A stretch of DNA of 64,000 nt from HLUCCA09 sp039822045 (lineage in GTDB: Bacteria; Pseudomonadota; Alphaproteobacteria; Rhodobacterales; Rhodobacteraceae), in contig JBCBMY010000024.1 of NCBI GenBank assembly GCA_039822045.1, positions 1 through 64,000 on the forward strand. Direction: 5' to 3'. The position numbers and the translations under genes are program-made. The notes under the pieces were generated by a model. It was not told the DNA's origin. It saw nothing but the letters and a program-made list of their open reading frames with translations, and ran no database searches. Shown one piece after another: positions 8,750 to 17,569 of this stretch. Every line of letters starts with the position of its first letter. Positions within the stretch are counted from its first letter, which is position 1.

Positions 8750-9894
8750 CCGGCGCCCCCCCGCGCGCGGCGGCGGTAGAGCCCGACCAGCTTGCGTGCT
8801 GTCTGCAAGGGGGGCGTATCGGGGCGGGTGCGGCCAGTGTCACCGCGATCCGCGCGCAACCTGTTCAGACGCGCCGCGACGCTGGCCAGACCGTAGCGCG
8901 TCCGCGCCAGTTCTTCACCCCTGGCGGCACGAGCCCGCGCCTTCGAAGGATCGGTGCGCAACCGGTCGAGCACTGCCGCAACTTCGCCGGGGCGGCAATA
9001 GAGGCCGATTTCCCCGAATGTCGCCTCCAGCCGCGGATCGAGCAGGCAAAGCCGCCCGCAGAGCGCGGCTTCGGCCACGGTACGGCCGAATGCTTCAACC
9101 CAATTTGGACTATAATGATAAACGAAGACATCGAGCGCGTGTAGGAAGTCCTGCGGCGTTTCGGCGCCGAAGGCCAGCACCTCCCAACCGCTCAGATCGA
9201 CCCCGAGTGCCGTCAACTCTGCCTCAGGACAGCCGAGCACGCGCACCCGGACCCCCGCGCCCGCGGGCAGGGAGGCTGAGATCTCAGCAGCGGTCGCAGG
9301 CCATTTCAGGGCGTCTGCGCGCCCGTGCCGCCCGACGGTGATCCGGCCGCCCTCCAGGATCGGCGGGCCCCTTCGCCAGGCGTCGGTGTCGAACGTATTG
9401 GGCCAATCCTCGCTGGTCAGGCGGATCAGTGGCGCGAAGCTTTGCAGTTGGGCACGGATGATCCCCGAGACCGGCGCGAACCATGGCGCGAGCCCGAGCG
9501 CACGCCAGGCCCGGCGGCACACCGCCACTGGATCGTATTCGAGCGAGCCGTCGGCCCGAAACGGCGCATGATGGGTGACCAGCACGGCGCGGTCGGCGCT
9601 GAATTCCGCGCATTCCTCGATGCCACGGAAGAACACCAACGGATGGTGCAGAAATGCCGTTCCGGCCCTGGCCTTGCTGTCAGGCGCGAGCAGCGTCACG
9701 CCGTCGAGATCGGCCAACGCCAACGCCGCCGGATTTACCGGATCACTGCTGTCATCGAGATAGGCAGACCGAACGAACATGAGCCCGATCCGCGCACCGA
9801 GGGCGGAAAACGCCCGGACGTCGGAGACCATGGCAGCCGTCGTGCCGCCTTGAAAGCGGGCATCGCTTACCACGAGAAGGTCGAACGCCGCCAT
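8746..9894 (-). CDS. Glycosyltransferase family 4-like protein
   Basis: A 382-residue GT-B glycosyltransferase. The N-terminus has a Rossmann-like DLLVVSDARFQGG start, and the C-terminal half carries VFVYHYSPNWVEAFGRTVAEAALCG, matching the GT4 donor-site pattern with two glutamates seven residues apart. An SEDWPNTFD segment lies before the second domain. It is in one operon with the GT2 gene (three-base gap) and the sulfotransferase (four-base overlap). Linkage of a glycosyltransferase to a sulfotransferase suggests one residue is added and then sulfated, but order is unknown. Confidence 0.8.
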   Translation of the reverse strand: MAAFDLLVVSDARFQGGTTAAMVSDVRAFSALGARIGLMFVRSAYLDDSSDPVNPAALALADLDGVTLLAPDSKARAGTAFLHHPLVFFRGIEECAEFSADRAVLVTHHAPFRADGSLEYDPVAVCRRAWRALGLAPWFAPVSGIIRAQLQSFAPLIRLTSEDWPNTFDTDAWRRGPPILEGGRITVGRHGRADALKWPATAAEISASLPAGAGVRVRVLGCPEAELTALGVDLSGWEVLAFGAETPQDFLHALDVFVYHYSPNWVEAFGRTVAEAALCGRLCLLDPRLEATFGEIGLYCRPGEVAAVLDRLRTDPSKARARAARGEELARTRYGLASVAARLNRLRADRGDTGRTRPDTPPLQTARKLVGLYRRRARGGAG

Positions 9895-9897
9895 GCC

Positions 9898-10881
9898 TCA
9901 GCCCGCCCGGCGGCGGCGGACCGTGCGCTGCCAGAGTTCGAGGCCGAGCCGCCTGGAAAGATCCGCCCGCACCGGCGGCGGCGCGCGGAAGCAACCGAGT
10001 GCCGCGGCTAGGTCACGCGCCTTCACCGCATCGATCATGCGCCGCCAGGCCCACTTCTTGTGCTCTTCGAGGAGATGGGCCGTGAGCGCCTCGCGGGTCT
10101 GGGCGTCGGTCTGCGGCAGCGACAGAAGCCGCTCATCGGCCGCCATCAGCGCGGCATGGGCCCCGGTCGGGTGCTGGCCCGACAGCGACCCCGGGCGCAC
10201 AGTAGCGAGATAGCCTTGCGGATCGGTTAGACGGAACCGGGCGCCAAGGATCAGCGCCCGCGCATAGAGCTCATAGTCCTCGCCGAGGCGCATGTCGGCA
10301 TAGGTGAGGCCGCGATGCTCCAGGAAGCTGCGCCGCATCAACGGCTTGAGAAATCCCATCTCGCGCCGCCCGCCGTGACGTGTCGACAGGTTGCCCCGCA
10401 CGAAGGCGGCCGCGTCGAGGTCGATCTCGCCGATCTCCGTGTCGGACCAGAGCCGAGTGCGAGGGCCGTCGGGATCGTCCTCGGCGACCTTCTCGATATC
10501 GTCGGCCAGAAAGTCGAGATCCGCCGCTTCAGCCCGGACCACCAACCGCTCGAGCCGGCCGGGCGCCATCCGGTCGTCGGAATCGAGCACCGCAATCCAA
10601 GGCGCACCACTTTCGGCGATCGCCCAGTTGCGGGCCGCTGCCGGCCCGGCGTTGACCGCCTGGCGCAGCAGCCGCAGCGCGGGCGCCGCCGCGGCACGGG
10701 CCGCCACAAGCTCGGCCGTCGCGTCGGTCGAGGCATCGTCAACAACCACGACCTCCACCGGCAGGGTCTGCGCCAGCGCGCTTTCGACTGCGCGCCGGAT
10801 GGTCGCCGCGGCGTTCCAGGCCGCGATCACCACAGTGGCGCGCGGCGGAGGTGCTGGCTGCGCGCCTAGACTCGCAGTCAT
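9898..10881 (-). CDS. Glycosyltransferase family 2
   Basis: About 327 residues from the ATG at 10881, which overlaps the stop of the glycanase gene as ATGA; the frame extends further upstream but that part lies inside the glycanase. GT2 features are TVVIAAWNAA at the first strand, VVVDDASTD for nucleotide binding, NAGPAAARN, and the VLDSDDRM catalytic DxD-type motif. A GEDYELYARA segment fits the acceptor/catalytic base region. It is close kin to the GT2 gene transcribed divergently at 11757 (AAW-x-A, VESALAQ, NAGPAAARN, IAVLD-x-DD), implying a local duplication and inversion. Confidence 0.87.
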   Translation of the reverse strand: MTASLGAQPAPPPRATVVIAAWNAAATIRRAVESALAQTLPVEVVVVDDASTDATAELVAARAAAAPALRLLRQAVNAGPAAARNWAIAESGAPWIAVLDSDDRMAPGRLERLVVRAEAADLDFLADDIEKVAEDDPDGPRTRLWSDTEIGEIDLDAAAFVRGNLSTRHGGRREMGFLKPLMRRSFLEHRGLTYADMRLGEDYELYARALILGARFRLTDPQGYLATVRPGSLSGQHPTGAHAALMAADERLLSLPQTDAQTREALTAHLLEEHKKWAWRRMIDAVKARDLAAALGCFRAPPPVRADLSRRLGLELWQRTVRRRRAG

Positions 10882-11687
10882 GGGGCTGCTCGTTCGGAGC
10901 ATTGCGCCGTCTCCGTCCCGATTGGCTGGAACGACAGACAGTAGTAGCGTGCCTGCGCCATCTGGTTGTCGGGGGCCGTTCCCGACCATTGCCGCTGTCC
11001 CTCACCGCCGGCCCAGATATTGATATAGACCTTGCTGGGGGTATTTGGGATCGCGGTTTCTTCGGCGCTGATGCGCAACAACTCGCGCCCGTCGGCGAAC
11101 CAGACGATGCCTTCGGGCGTCCATTCGAAGGCATATAGATGTGAGCCTTCGGCTGCATCGAAGCCAAGATCGATCCACTGGCCCGGAAGCCTCTCGCCGT
11201 CCACAAAACGGTTTAGCCAGACCTTGGTTGTGTCGCGGCCGAGGAACTCGAAATCGATCTCATCGTGCGGGTCACCGAAATATGGCCCGGTATAGGTGAA
11301 GAACGACGAGATCACGCCCTCGCCCCGGGCGGCGGTCATTACCACCTCGTAGCGGCCGTAATGGGTGCGCTGTCGGCGCTGGATCTCTCCGCCGATGAAA
11401 TCCTTGGCGTCCTCCTCGGGGGCGGGCCGCAAAGGCAAAACGAGGGCATCGTCAATGATGTGTACGGCCCGGCGACTCCAGCGGGTCCGAAAGCTCGGCT
11501 TGCGGATTGCAAAATTCGCGACGAACCACTCCGCTTCGTCACGTGCCGCTTCGGCAATACCCACATGCCAGATGAAAGCAGTATTCTCCGAACTCTCAGA
11601 ACCTTCTGCGGCCTGCTCCGAGGCTGGGCCGACCAAGCCAATCCCCACAATCAGAACGGTCAACGCAGATGTTGTTCGAGATGTCAC
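10878..11687 (-). CDS. GH16 family glycanase (ExoK-like), secreted
   Basis: A glycoside hydrolase of family 16, a group that cleaves beta-1,3/1,4-glucans and related exopolysaccharides; in rhizobia ExoK trims succinoglycan. The catalytic signature HDEIDFEFLG holds both acidic residues, followed by a family-typical EWTPEGIVWFADGREL and YINIWAGG stretch. The N-terminus has a hydrophobic core (LTVLIVGIGLVG), consistent with a signal peptide. The start is uncertain: I prefer the GTG at 11687 because GAGGG precedes it; GTG at 11702 and a TTG at 11765 overlapping the divergent gene are alternatives. It heads an operon of glycanase, GT2, GT4 and sulfotransferase joined by overlaps. Likely role: chain-length control or release of the polymer. 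Confidence 0.83.
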   Translation of the reverse strand: MTSRTTSALTVLIVGIGLVGPASEQAAEGSESSENTAFIWHVGIAEAARDEAEWFVANFAIRKPSFRTRWSRRAVHIIDDALVLPLRPAPEEDAKDFIGGEIQRRQRTHYGRYEVVMTAARGEGVISSFFTYTGPYFGDPHDEIDFEFLGRDTTKVWLNRFVDGERLPGQWIDLGFDAAEGSHLYAFEWTPEGIVWFADGRELLRISAEETAIPNTPSKVYINIWAGGEGQRQWSGTAPDNQMAQARYYCLSFQPIGTETAQCSERAAP

Positions 11688-11756
11688 GCGCGATGCCCTC
11701 ACAAAACCAACTGAGACCTTTGACGCACTCGCCTCTACGAGGTTTATGTCGCACCC

Positions 11757-12704
11757 ATGACGCAAGCAACGGTAATTATCGCCGCTTGGAAGGCGGAGAA
11801 GACACTAGCGACCAGCGTTGAAAGCGCGCTCGCCCAAGGAGATATCGTGCGCGAGGTGATCGTCGCCGACGACGCCTCGCCCGACGGTACCAGCGCGCTG
11901 ACACAGGACCTCGCTGCCCGGGACGCCCGCGTCAAGCTCACCCGGCTGACCCGAAACGCCGGCCCGGCGGCGGCACGCAACGCCGCACTGGACCTCGCTC
12001 AGGGTGATTGGATCGCGGTGCTCGACGCCGATGACGCCATGCGCCCAAACCGGCTGACGCGGATGATCGCCTATGCCGAAGCGCACCGGGCCGACATCGT
12101 CTGCGACGATCTTGAACTGGTTGGCGGCGGCACGCCGCCGGGGCGGGTTTTCCTCGGCCCCCATGCACCTATCACGCCGCAGCGCCTGTCGCTGGAGGAT
12201 TACCTGGCCGGCAACCAGGCCCGCCCCGACCGTCCGAGCCTTGGGTTCTTGAAACCAGCTCTTCGGCGCGCCTTTCTCGAGACGCACCGCCTGCGCTACG
12301 ACGAGACGCTGCGCAACGGCGAGGATTTTCATCTGGTGTTGGCCGCGCTGACCGCCGGTGCCGCGCTCTGGCTCATACCTGAGGCTGGATATCTCTACAC
12401 CACGCGGACTGGTTCGCTCTCAAACCGGCTCGACCCAGATCATGCGCGTGCCCTAGCGGAGGCCGATGCCGCCTATCTCGATCGTATGCGGGCGACTTTG
12501 TCGCGGGAGGCGCAGCGCCTGATGCGCCAGCGCACGGCTCGCCTGTCCGACCTCGCGGCGGCCGAAGCCGCGCTCCGCGCACTCAAAGCCCGGCATCTGG
12601 CCACCGCACTTGCCACGATGACCCACCGCCCCCGGGCAGCAGGACGGCTTCTGCGTCAGTTGCTTGAGGCCGCGAAGAATCGGACGGGCGCGGTTTCGAG
12701 ATAA
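11757..12704 (+). CDS. Glycosyltransferase family 2
   Basis: A 315-residue GT2 enzyme. The N-terminal domain shows TVIIAAWKAEKTL, VIVADDASPDGT, NAGPAAARNAALD and VLDADDAMRPNR, the full GT-A core with its DxD-type motif. A GEDFHLVLAALTAG segment follows. The C-terminus (about residues 240-315) is helical and rich in Arg, Ala and Leu, probably membrane-associating or oligomerising. It is divergent from the glycanase operon and a paralogue of the GT2 at 9898-10881. Confidence 0.87.
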   Translation: MTQATVIIAAWKAEKTLATSVESALAQGDIVREVIVADDASPDGTSALTQDLAARDARVKLTRLTRNAGPAAARNAALDLAQGDWIAVLDADDAMRPNRLTRMIAYAEAHRADIVCDDLELVGGGTPPGRVFLGPHAPITPQRLSLEDYLAGNQARPDRPSLGFLKPALRRAFLETHRLRYDETLRNGEDFHLVLAALTAGAALWLIPEAGYLYTTRTGSLSNRLDPDHARALAEADAAYLDRMRATLSREAQRLMRQRTARLSDLAAAEAALRALKARHLATALATMTHRPRAAGRLLRQLLEAAKNRTGAVSR

Positions 12705-12857
12705 TCCTGCCCGGACCAAAGATTGCGTCCCGGCAGCGCACAATGTCTTAACGAGATCTGGAAGCCTTGCTAAAAAAAACTGCACTGAATCCGGCGGAGA
12801 CCCGTTTTCGAGGGATCGGACGCGTCCGGCGTCACGAGAATCTGACAAAACTATGTT

Positions 12858-12886
12858 CAAGACATGCCACTCTTGTTAATGTCTTG
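12858..12886. promoter_or_regulatory. Inverted repeat upstream of the priming transferase gene
   Basis: Perfect 8-base arms CAAGACAT (12858-12865) and ATGTCTTG (12879-12886) are separated by 13 bases, so the arm centres lie 21 bp apart, two helical turns. It sits 71-99 bases before the ExoY-like start codon in a 252-base gap, a good place for an operator of a dimeric regulator. It may instead be an RNA hairpin in the leader. Confidence 0.45.
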
Positions 12887-12956
12887 CTAGGGCAGGAGCA
12901 GTGAGTTTGGTTGTCCGTCTAAGGGCATAGCGTGAGTTGTAGGGATTAGGACGTAT

Positions 12957-13646
12957 ATGGTTGATTCTGCTCAGGATTTCCTCGCCAATGGTGAGGATTA
13001 CCCGGTGGTGTGCGAGCGCATACATCGTGATTCGATTGCAAAGCGTCTCTTTGACATCGTGTTTGCAGGCGCGATGCTAGCTGCATTTCTACCAATTTTT
13101 CTGATCATCTCCGCAGCGATTATGACGATTGACGGTGGTAACCCCTTCTTTGCGCATACACGGGTCGGCCGGGGGGGCAAACTGTTCAGATGCCTGAAGT
13201 TCCGCACCATGGTCCGGGACGCCGATAAGGAGTTGACAAAGCTGCTGGTAGCGTCGCCTGAAGCCGCCCGTGAATGGAAGGCATGTCGCAAGCTGCGCGA
13301 TGATCCACGCATCCTACCGGTGATTGGGTCACTTCTTCGCAAGTCCAGCCTCGACGAGTTGCCGCAAGTCCTGAATGTACTGCGTGGCGAGATGAGTATC
13401 GTGGGGCCGCGTCCGGTCGTCGCCGAAGAGCTTGAGCGGTACGGTGCGTTTGAGCGCTACTACCTGTCGGTCCGCCCAGGCCTCACCGGTCCATGGCAAG
13501 TCGGCAATCGTTCCGACGAGAGCTATGACAATCGAGTCCGCCAGGACGTGGACTACGTTATGAATCGTAGCATGAGCCTCGACCTGAGGATTGTCCTTCG
13601 CACGGCGCGGATTTTCCTCAGCGGCCGGGCTCCTGGCGCCTACTAA
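12957..13646 (+). CDS. exoY: Undecaprenyl-phosphate sugar-phosphate transferase (ExoY-like)
   Basis: A 229-residue bacterial sugar transferase that starts polysaccharide synthesis by moving a hexose-1-phosphate onto undecaprenyl phosphate at the cytoplasmic face. It is the short, ExoY-type form with one N-terminal hydrophobic segment (about residues 35-56). Family motifs follow in order: FFAHTRVGRGGKLFRCLKFRTM, RKSSLDELPQ, LNVLRGEMSIVGPRPV and RPGLTGPWQV. The KFRTM and GPRPV segments are the catalytic/lipid-contacting core. Galactose-phosphate, as in ExoY, is plausible but not decided by sequence. It stands alone, with an inverted repeat upstream. Confidence 0.9.
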   Translation: MVDSAQDFLANGEDYPVVCERIHRDSIAKRLFDIVFAGAMLAAFLPIFLIISAAIMTIDGGNPFFAHTRVGRGGKLFRCLKFRTMVRDADKELTKLLVASPEAAREWKACRKLRDDPRILPVIGSLLRKSSLDELPQVLNVLRGEMSIVGPRPVVAEELERYGAFERYYLSVRPGLTGPWQVGNRSDESYDNRVRQDVDYVMNRSMSLDLRIVLRTARIFLSGRAPGAY

Positions 13647-13737
13647 CTGATTGCAGAGCGTCGCAGACGAATACGGTGCACATCGTAGTTTGAGGTATGG
13701 CTAACTCATCGTGCGCCATACTCAGCTACGGAGCGGA

Positions 13738-13965
13738 TCAACGCATGACGGTGATCTTGTCCTGCTGCTTGAGAGCTTGTGACGAAAACGATCGGGCGAC
13801 GCCTGTCGGCGCCGATTGCTGAATACCGGCTACCACAAGTGTTATGGGAGCGCCCGCAAGCCAGACGAACGCAAGCCAGATCCAGACGGAGCCGCCGAGT
13901 GCCAGGAGGCCGAGAAGACCAACGACTGCGGTACACCCGTATCCAAGGGCAAGCGATCTGAACAT
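13738..13965 (-). CDS. Small two-helix membrane protein
   Basis: A 75-residue frame starting at the ATG at 13965 (an alternative start lies at 13998). It has two hydrophobic helices (CTAVVGLLGLLALGG and IWLAFVWLAGAPITLVVAG) and a polar C-terminal tail rich in Gln and Ser. An AAAGG sequence lies about 12 bases upstream of the ATG. The composition is that of a real membrane protein rather than a chance frame. No family is recognised. It lies alone between the priming transferase and a decayed gene pair. Confidence 0.5.
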   Translation of the reverse strand: MFRSLALGYGCTAVVGLLGLLALGGSVWIWLAFVWLAGAPITLVVAGIQQSAPTGVARSFSSQALKQQDKITVMR

Positions 13966-14327
13966 CGACCACACCACCTTTCTGGTGCATTGTGACAAGC
14001 AGCGAGACGAATTTCGGCCTAGAGTTGCATTGCGGCGCCGATATTCTCGTAAATGAATATATGTGCTGTTTGGCCCTCGTCCAAGGATAGAAGGTTACAC
14101 AGGCAGAAGCCCGCCGATGCGGCTTATAGGTTAGCGCTTTGTCGAACCGATCTCCCCTGGCCTAACATCGTCTCCCTCTGTCGAATCGGACCTCGCAGCA
14201 CACACACACTTGGCATGCCCACGAAACGGCCCCTACTCGAACTCACGATCACGGTTTGCGCCAAGGATGCGGATCAAAAATGGAGAGGTCTCGGAGCCCG
14301 CGAGATGCAGCGTTCTGGGAGGCTACG

Positions 14328-14754
14328 TTGAAGAAGAACTTCCTTAGCCTCCTGCTTTCGCTGATCTTGCTTGTTGGTCTCGGCATTATCATCGAATGGG
14401 ATCAAGTCCTTAGCACGGTCGTCCAGGCTGAGCCGGAATGGCTCATAGGCGCGATGGCCTGTGTTGTCCTCGCCCGGCTGGTGATCACGCGCCGATGGCA
14501 AGTAATCCTGCATGCGATGTCCTGTCATGCGGAATTCCGACGACTGTTCCGGGTCGTCTCTGCTGGTATCGGCGTTGGCTCACTGCCACCGACTTCGGTC
14601 GGACCAGATGTTGCACGCGGCGTCCTGCTACACGCGGACCAACGTGACGGTGCATCCCAGATGACGACAAGTGTGCTCGTGTCCAGTCTTCTTCTGGATC
14701 GCTATGCCGCAACGCTAGGAACGCTGCTCGTGGCGATGATTGGCACCTTCTACA
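14328..14754 (+). pseudogene. Truncated LPG-synthase/flippase-like membrane protein (N-terminal part)
   Basis: About 140 residues that align with the first part of the 326-residue protein at 33496-34476. Shared segments are ILARL-like VVLARLVIT-x-RW, FRRLFRVVSAGIGVGSL, PTSVGPD and SSLLLDR-x-AA. A TTG start at 14328 follows GGGAGG; the frame is open from 14256. Homology stops near 14750 and the sequence passes directly into sulfotransferase sequence in another reading frame. It is therefore the 5' half of a deleted gene. Confidence 0.75.
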
Positions 14755-15204
14755 GTTGTCCGCGAACGGCTGCCTCTGAACAGTTGGTGCGAAGTCTACT
14801 ACGAGAACTTCGTCTCCGATACGGAGCAGGAACTGACGCGGCTCATGTCATTCCTTGGGGAAGAGTTTCAGCCGAACCAGCTTCAGTTCCATTCCCGCGG
14901 CGGAAGCTGGAAGACTGACCAACGTAACGAAATGCAACTGCGTAAACCCGTGTCAAAGGATAGCGTTTGGCGTTGGAAGACAGGACTCTCGAAGCGCGAG
15001 GTGAGATTGGTTGAAGCCATGACCGGGCCGATCATGGAGCGACACGGATACGTTCGCGCCGTCCCTCAAGCTAGGCTGATCTGGCCAGACAGGCTATTCG
15101 TCAATTTGGTCGAACAACCGTTGAAACGCGTTTTGGGGGCGCTCAAGAACTCGCGTGGATTGGTGTATCTTTGGCGTGACCTGAACTGGAGGCTTCGGCG
15201 GTAG
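14755..15204 (+). pseudogene. Truncated sulfotransferase (C-terminal part)
   Basis: About 149 residues corresponding to the C-terminal half of the sulfotransferase at 32471-33499. Aligned segments are VRE-x-LP, YE-x-x-VS/T-x-TEQEL, MSFLGEEF, GGSWKTDQRN, and RGLVYLWRDLNWRLR. The P-loop half is missing, so it cannot be a working sulfotransferase. It is joined at about 14750-14755 to the truncated membrane-protein gene; the intact pair at 32471-34476 has the same gene order. The fusion point is a simple deletion that removed the end of one gene and the start of the next. Confidence 0.75.
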
Positions 15205-15287
15205 ATTCTGCATCCGCCGCACTGATGCGAGGGAAAGGACCGCCTCTTTCGCACAGAATCATTGCCTGAGACGCAGACGCCCTCCTC

Positions 15288-15322
15288 CAGCCTTTGGGGA
15301 GTGAACCGCTCCTCAAAGGCTG
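15288..15322. terminator. Long hairpin in the 15205-15523 gap
   Basis: Two 14-base arms (15288-15301 and 15309-15322) pair with one mismatch around a 7-base loop. There is no T-run on either side. It lies in a 319-base gene-free gap after the sulfotransferase remnant and before the phosphatase gene. A terminator or an element end are both possible; nothing else is seen in the gap. Confidence 0.45.
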
Positions 15323-15523
15323 AAGCCAATTAGCCGCAGGCTGCCCAGGACGCATCGCTGGTGGCCCTAGTCGTGCGGACACCGCAACTACCGTTCCGCC
15401 GGTCAGCCGCGCTGCAGAATTGCGCACCGTGTCCTCACTGCCGCGCCGCCAGTCTCGCTTCGGCCTGGAGTGGACACCCCTGCCCTGCCCCCCTACCACT
15501 TTTGCCATTCGACCTGACCGCGC

Positions 15524-16330
15524 ATGAAGGACCGCCGCACGATGCTATCCTCTCTGCGTCGCCTCTGGCGCAAACGCGGACCGCCACCGGCTTCCCCGCC
15601 GCCCCCTGGGCCCGATCCCACGCACCGGATATACGCGGTGGGAGATGTCCATGGCAGGCATGACCTGCTTGAGGCAATGCTATGGAAAATCAAGCGGGAC
15701 GCCCGCGCCCAAGCCGACGAGCGCCAGCCAATCCTCGTCTTTCTCGGCGATCTGGTGGATCGCGGTGACAACAGTCGCGAGGTGCTCGACCAAGTGATCG
15801 CTGCCTGGCTCTCCTGGCCGCGCACGATCGTTCTGCGTGGCAACCATGAGGACGCACTGCTATCCTTCCTGGACGCGCCGGAGCAAGGCGAAGCCTGGCT
15901 CAACTATGGCGGAAGGCAGACGTTCGGCAGCTATGGCATCCCGGTGCCGTCAGACATGCCAAGCGCGGACGAGTTGCACGCCGCCGCCGCCGCACTCGCC
16001 CGCGCCATGCAGCATCACGCCGACTTCCTGCGCAAGACCGAAACGCACTTCGTCTCGGGCCATGTCGTGCTGTCCCATGCAGGTCTCGACCCGGCACTGC
16101 CGCTCGTTGGACAGCCTAGCGAAGCGATGATCTGGGGCCGCTCGGGCTTTCTCGACATCGGCCCGCCTCCGGGCCTACGCGCCGTCCACGGCCATTGGGA
16201 CGCGCCGTCCCCCGTCGTCACCCGACATCGCATCTGCGTTGACACCGGCGCCTATTACACTGGTCGCCTCACAGCCGTACGCCTTGACGCCGAAACCGAA
16301 GTTCTCTCAGTGGACGCGCTTGACCTTTAA
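15524..16330 (+). CDS. PPP-family metallophosphoesterase (serine/threonine protein phosphatase-like)
   Basis: A 268-residue protein with the three signature motifs of the PPP family in order: VGDVHG (residues 39-44), GDLVDRG (about 74-80) and RGNHED (about 105-110), which hold the two metal ions. A further VLSHAGLDP and AVHGHWD complete the metal ligands. The N-terminus is basic and proline-rich (RRLWRKRGPPPA). Similar small phosphatases in bacteria dephosphorylate proteins or diadenosine polyphosphates. It converges on parB. A link to the tyrosine kinase Wzc at 53999 is conceivable but speculative. Confidence 0.83.
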   Translation: MKDRRTMLSSLRRLWRKRGPPPASPPPPGPDPTHRIYAVGDVHGRHDLLEAMLWKIKRDARAQADERQPILVFLGDLVDRGDNSREVLDQVIAAWLSWPRTIVLRGNHEDALLSFLDAPEQGEAWLNYGGRQTFGSYGIPVPSDMPSADELHAAAAALARAMQHHADFLRKTETHFVSGHVVLSHAGLDPALPLVGQPSEAMIWGRSGFLDIGPPPGLRAVHGHWDAPSPVVTRHRICVDTGAYYTGRLTAVRLDAETEVLSVDALDL

Positions 16331-16378
16331 TGGTCCGCCTAACGACGATCTACCCCTGTCCCGACCCGCTTTGCCGGC

Positions 16379-16395
16379 CTTGCAGATTCTGCAAG
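16379..16395. terminator. Palindrome between convergent genes
   Basis: Perfect 8-base arms CTTGCAGA and TCTGCAAG around a single base, in the 78-base gap between the convergent phosphatase and parB genes, followed by a short GGGGCCCC palindrome. This is a reasonable place for a two-way terminator, though the loop is too tight for the full stem to form. Confidence 0.35.
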
Positions 16396-16408
16396 AGTGG
16401 GGCCCCTC

Positions 16409-17476
16409 TCATTCCCCAAACTGACCCCGCCGACGAAGCCAGGCCTTGAGAGCGTCCTCTAGGCCGTCGTCGACGCCGGGCCCGCTTAGCGTGAGACCGT
16501 CGGGACCATGGCGAACATAGACGTGCGCAGCTTCAGGCACTCCAGTCCCATCGTGTGCCGTCACCGACCCGGGGCGCGAGGCATCGCGCGGTGACAGGAT
16601 GGTCGCCACCGTCGCAGCCAGGAGCGCAGTCTCGGCCTCTGGGCTGTCGGGAGCACGGTCGGCCAGAGCTGCATTCAACGTTGCGGCGGCGCCGTCAACT
16701 TCCAGCGCCTTGGCAAGGTCGAGCCCTGCCCGCTCGGTCAGCGCCTCGGGGAAGCGCAGCGACGTGTCGAGTGCCTCGACGACTGACATCACACTCTTGA
16801 TCTTCGAGCGTTTCGCGCGCGAGACATTGGCAAAAAGGATCTGAAGTGCCGCGCGGGGGGTGTCGAACACGCCGACCTCCAGCGCTTTCACCACGATCCG
16901 GGCGCGCTCGTAATAGCTGAGCCCGAGACGGATCTCGTTCTCCTCGACCATCGACAGATAGGCCTCGGGCGCGTTATCGGGACTGCGGACTATCGCAGCC
17001 ACGGTGGCAAAGCGTGGATCTTCCGCGGCGAGCCGACGTAGAGCGGTCAGCCGGCGCCAGCCCGAGATCAGGCCATAGCGCGGGGCCGCCGCTTCGCCGA
17101 GGTCGACCACCTCGATGGCGCTACGCTGGCCCCTGGTTCGCAGACTCGCCACAAGGTCGTCGAGTTCGGGGGTATCGGCGGAGATCCGATCGCGCACGAG
17201 ATAGCTCTCGTCCACCGCATCGAGGGGCAAGGGCAGGGCCAGCCGTCCCTCGGTGCGGGCGGTCACCAGCGCTTCGGTCACTTCATCGAGCGCAGCAGCA
17301 GCGGCGCTGTCGCCGGCCACCTGGGCGATCGGTGCGCGCGGGCCACTTGCGTTCTGTACCCGGGTGACGCCCAAAGGAAAGGCTGTCTTCTCGTGCGCGA
17401 TCCCGGCCGCAGAAGCGGCGGTTGGTGTGCCAACAAAGCCAGACTCGGGCGGGGTAAGGCGTTTACGCTTGGCCAT
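16409..17476 (-). CDS. parB: ParB-family plasmid partition protein
   Basis: A 355-residue ParB/Spo0J-like DNA-binding protein. Residues about 120-190 hold the ParB N-terminal nuclease-like domain, with VASLRTRGQRSAIEV, GLISGWRRLTALRRL and VEENEIRLGLSYYERA, equivalents of ParB box motifs. The central part is a helix-turn-helix region (about 200-240), and the C-terminal end is a probable dimerisation domain. The start ATG at 17476 has GGAG eight bases upstream. It lies downstream of parA on the same strand, with two parS-like palindromes in the 178-base gap between them. ParB loads on parS and stimulates ParA to segregate the replicon. Confidence 0.88.
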   Translation of the reverse strand: MAKRKRLTPPESGFVGTPTAASAAGIAHEKTAFPLGVTRVQNASGPRAPIAQVAGDSAAAAALDEVTEALVTARTEGRLALPLPLDAVDESYLVRDRISADTPELDDLVASLRTRGQRSAIEVVDLGEAAAPRYGLISGWRRLTALRRLAAEDPRFATVAAIVRSPDNAPEAYLSMVEENEIRLGLSYYERARIVVKALEVGVFDTPRAALQILFANVSRAKRSKIKSVMSVVEALDTSLRFPEALTERAGLDLAKALEVDGAAATLNAALADRAPDSPEAETALLAATVATILSPRDASRPGSVTAHDGTGVPEAAHVYVRHGPDGLTLSGPGVDDGLEDALKAWLRRRGQFGE

Positions 17477-17569
17477 GGGATGCTCCGGATTGCAATGGCT
17501 CAGTGGGCAGGGCAGCGGTGAACGCCTAAGCAGGAAACACGGCGAGACATTTCAGACATCGAGACAGAC

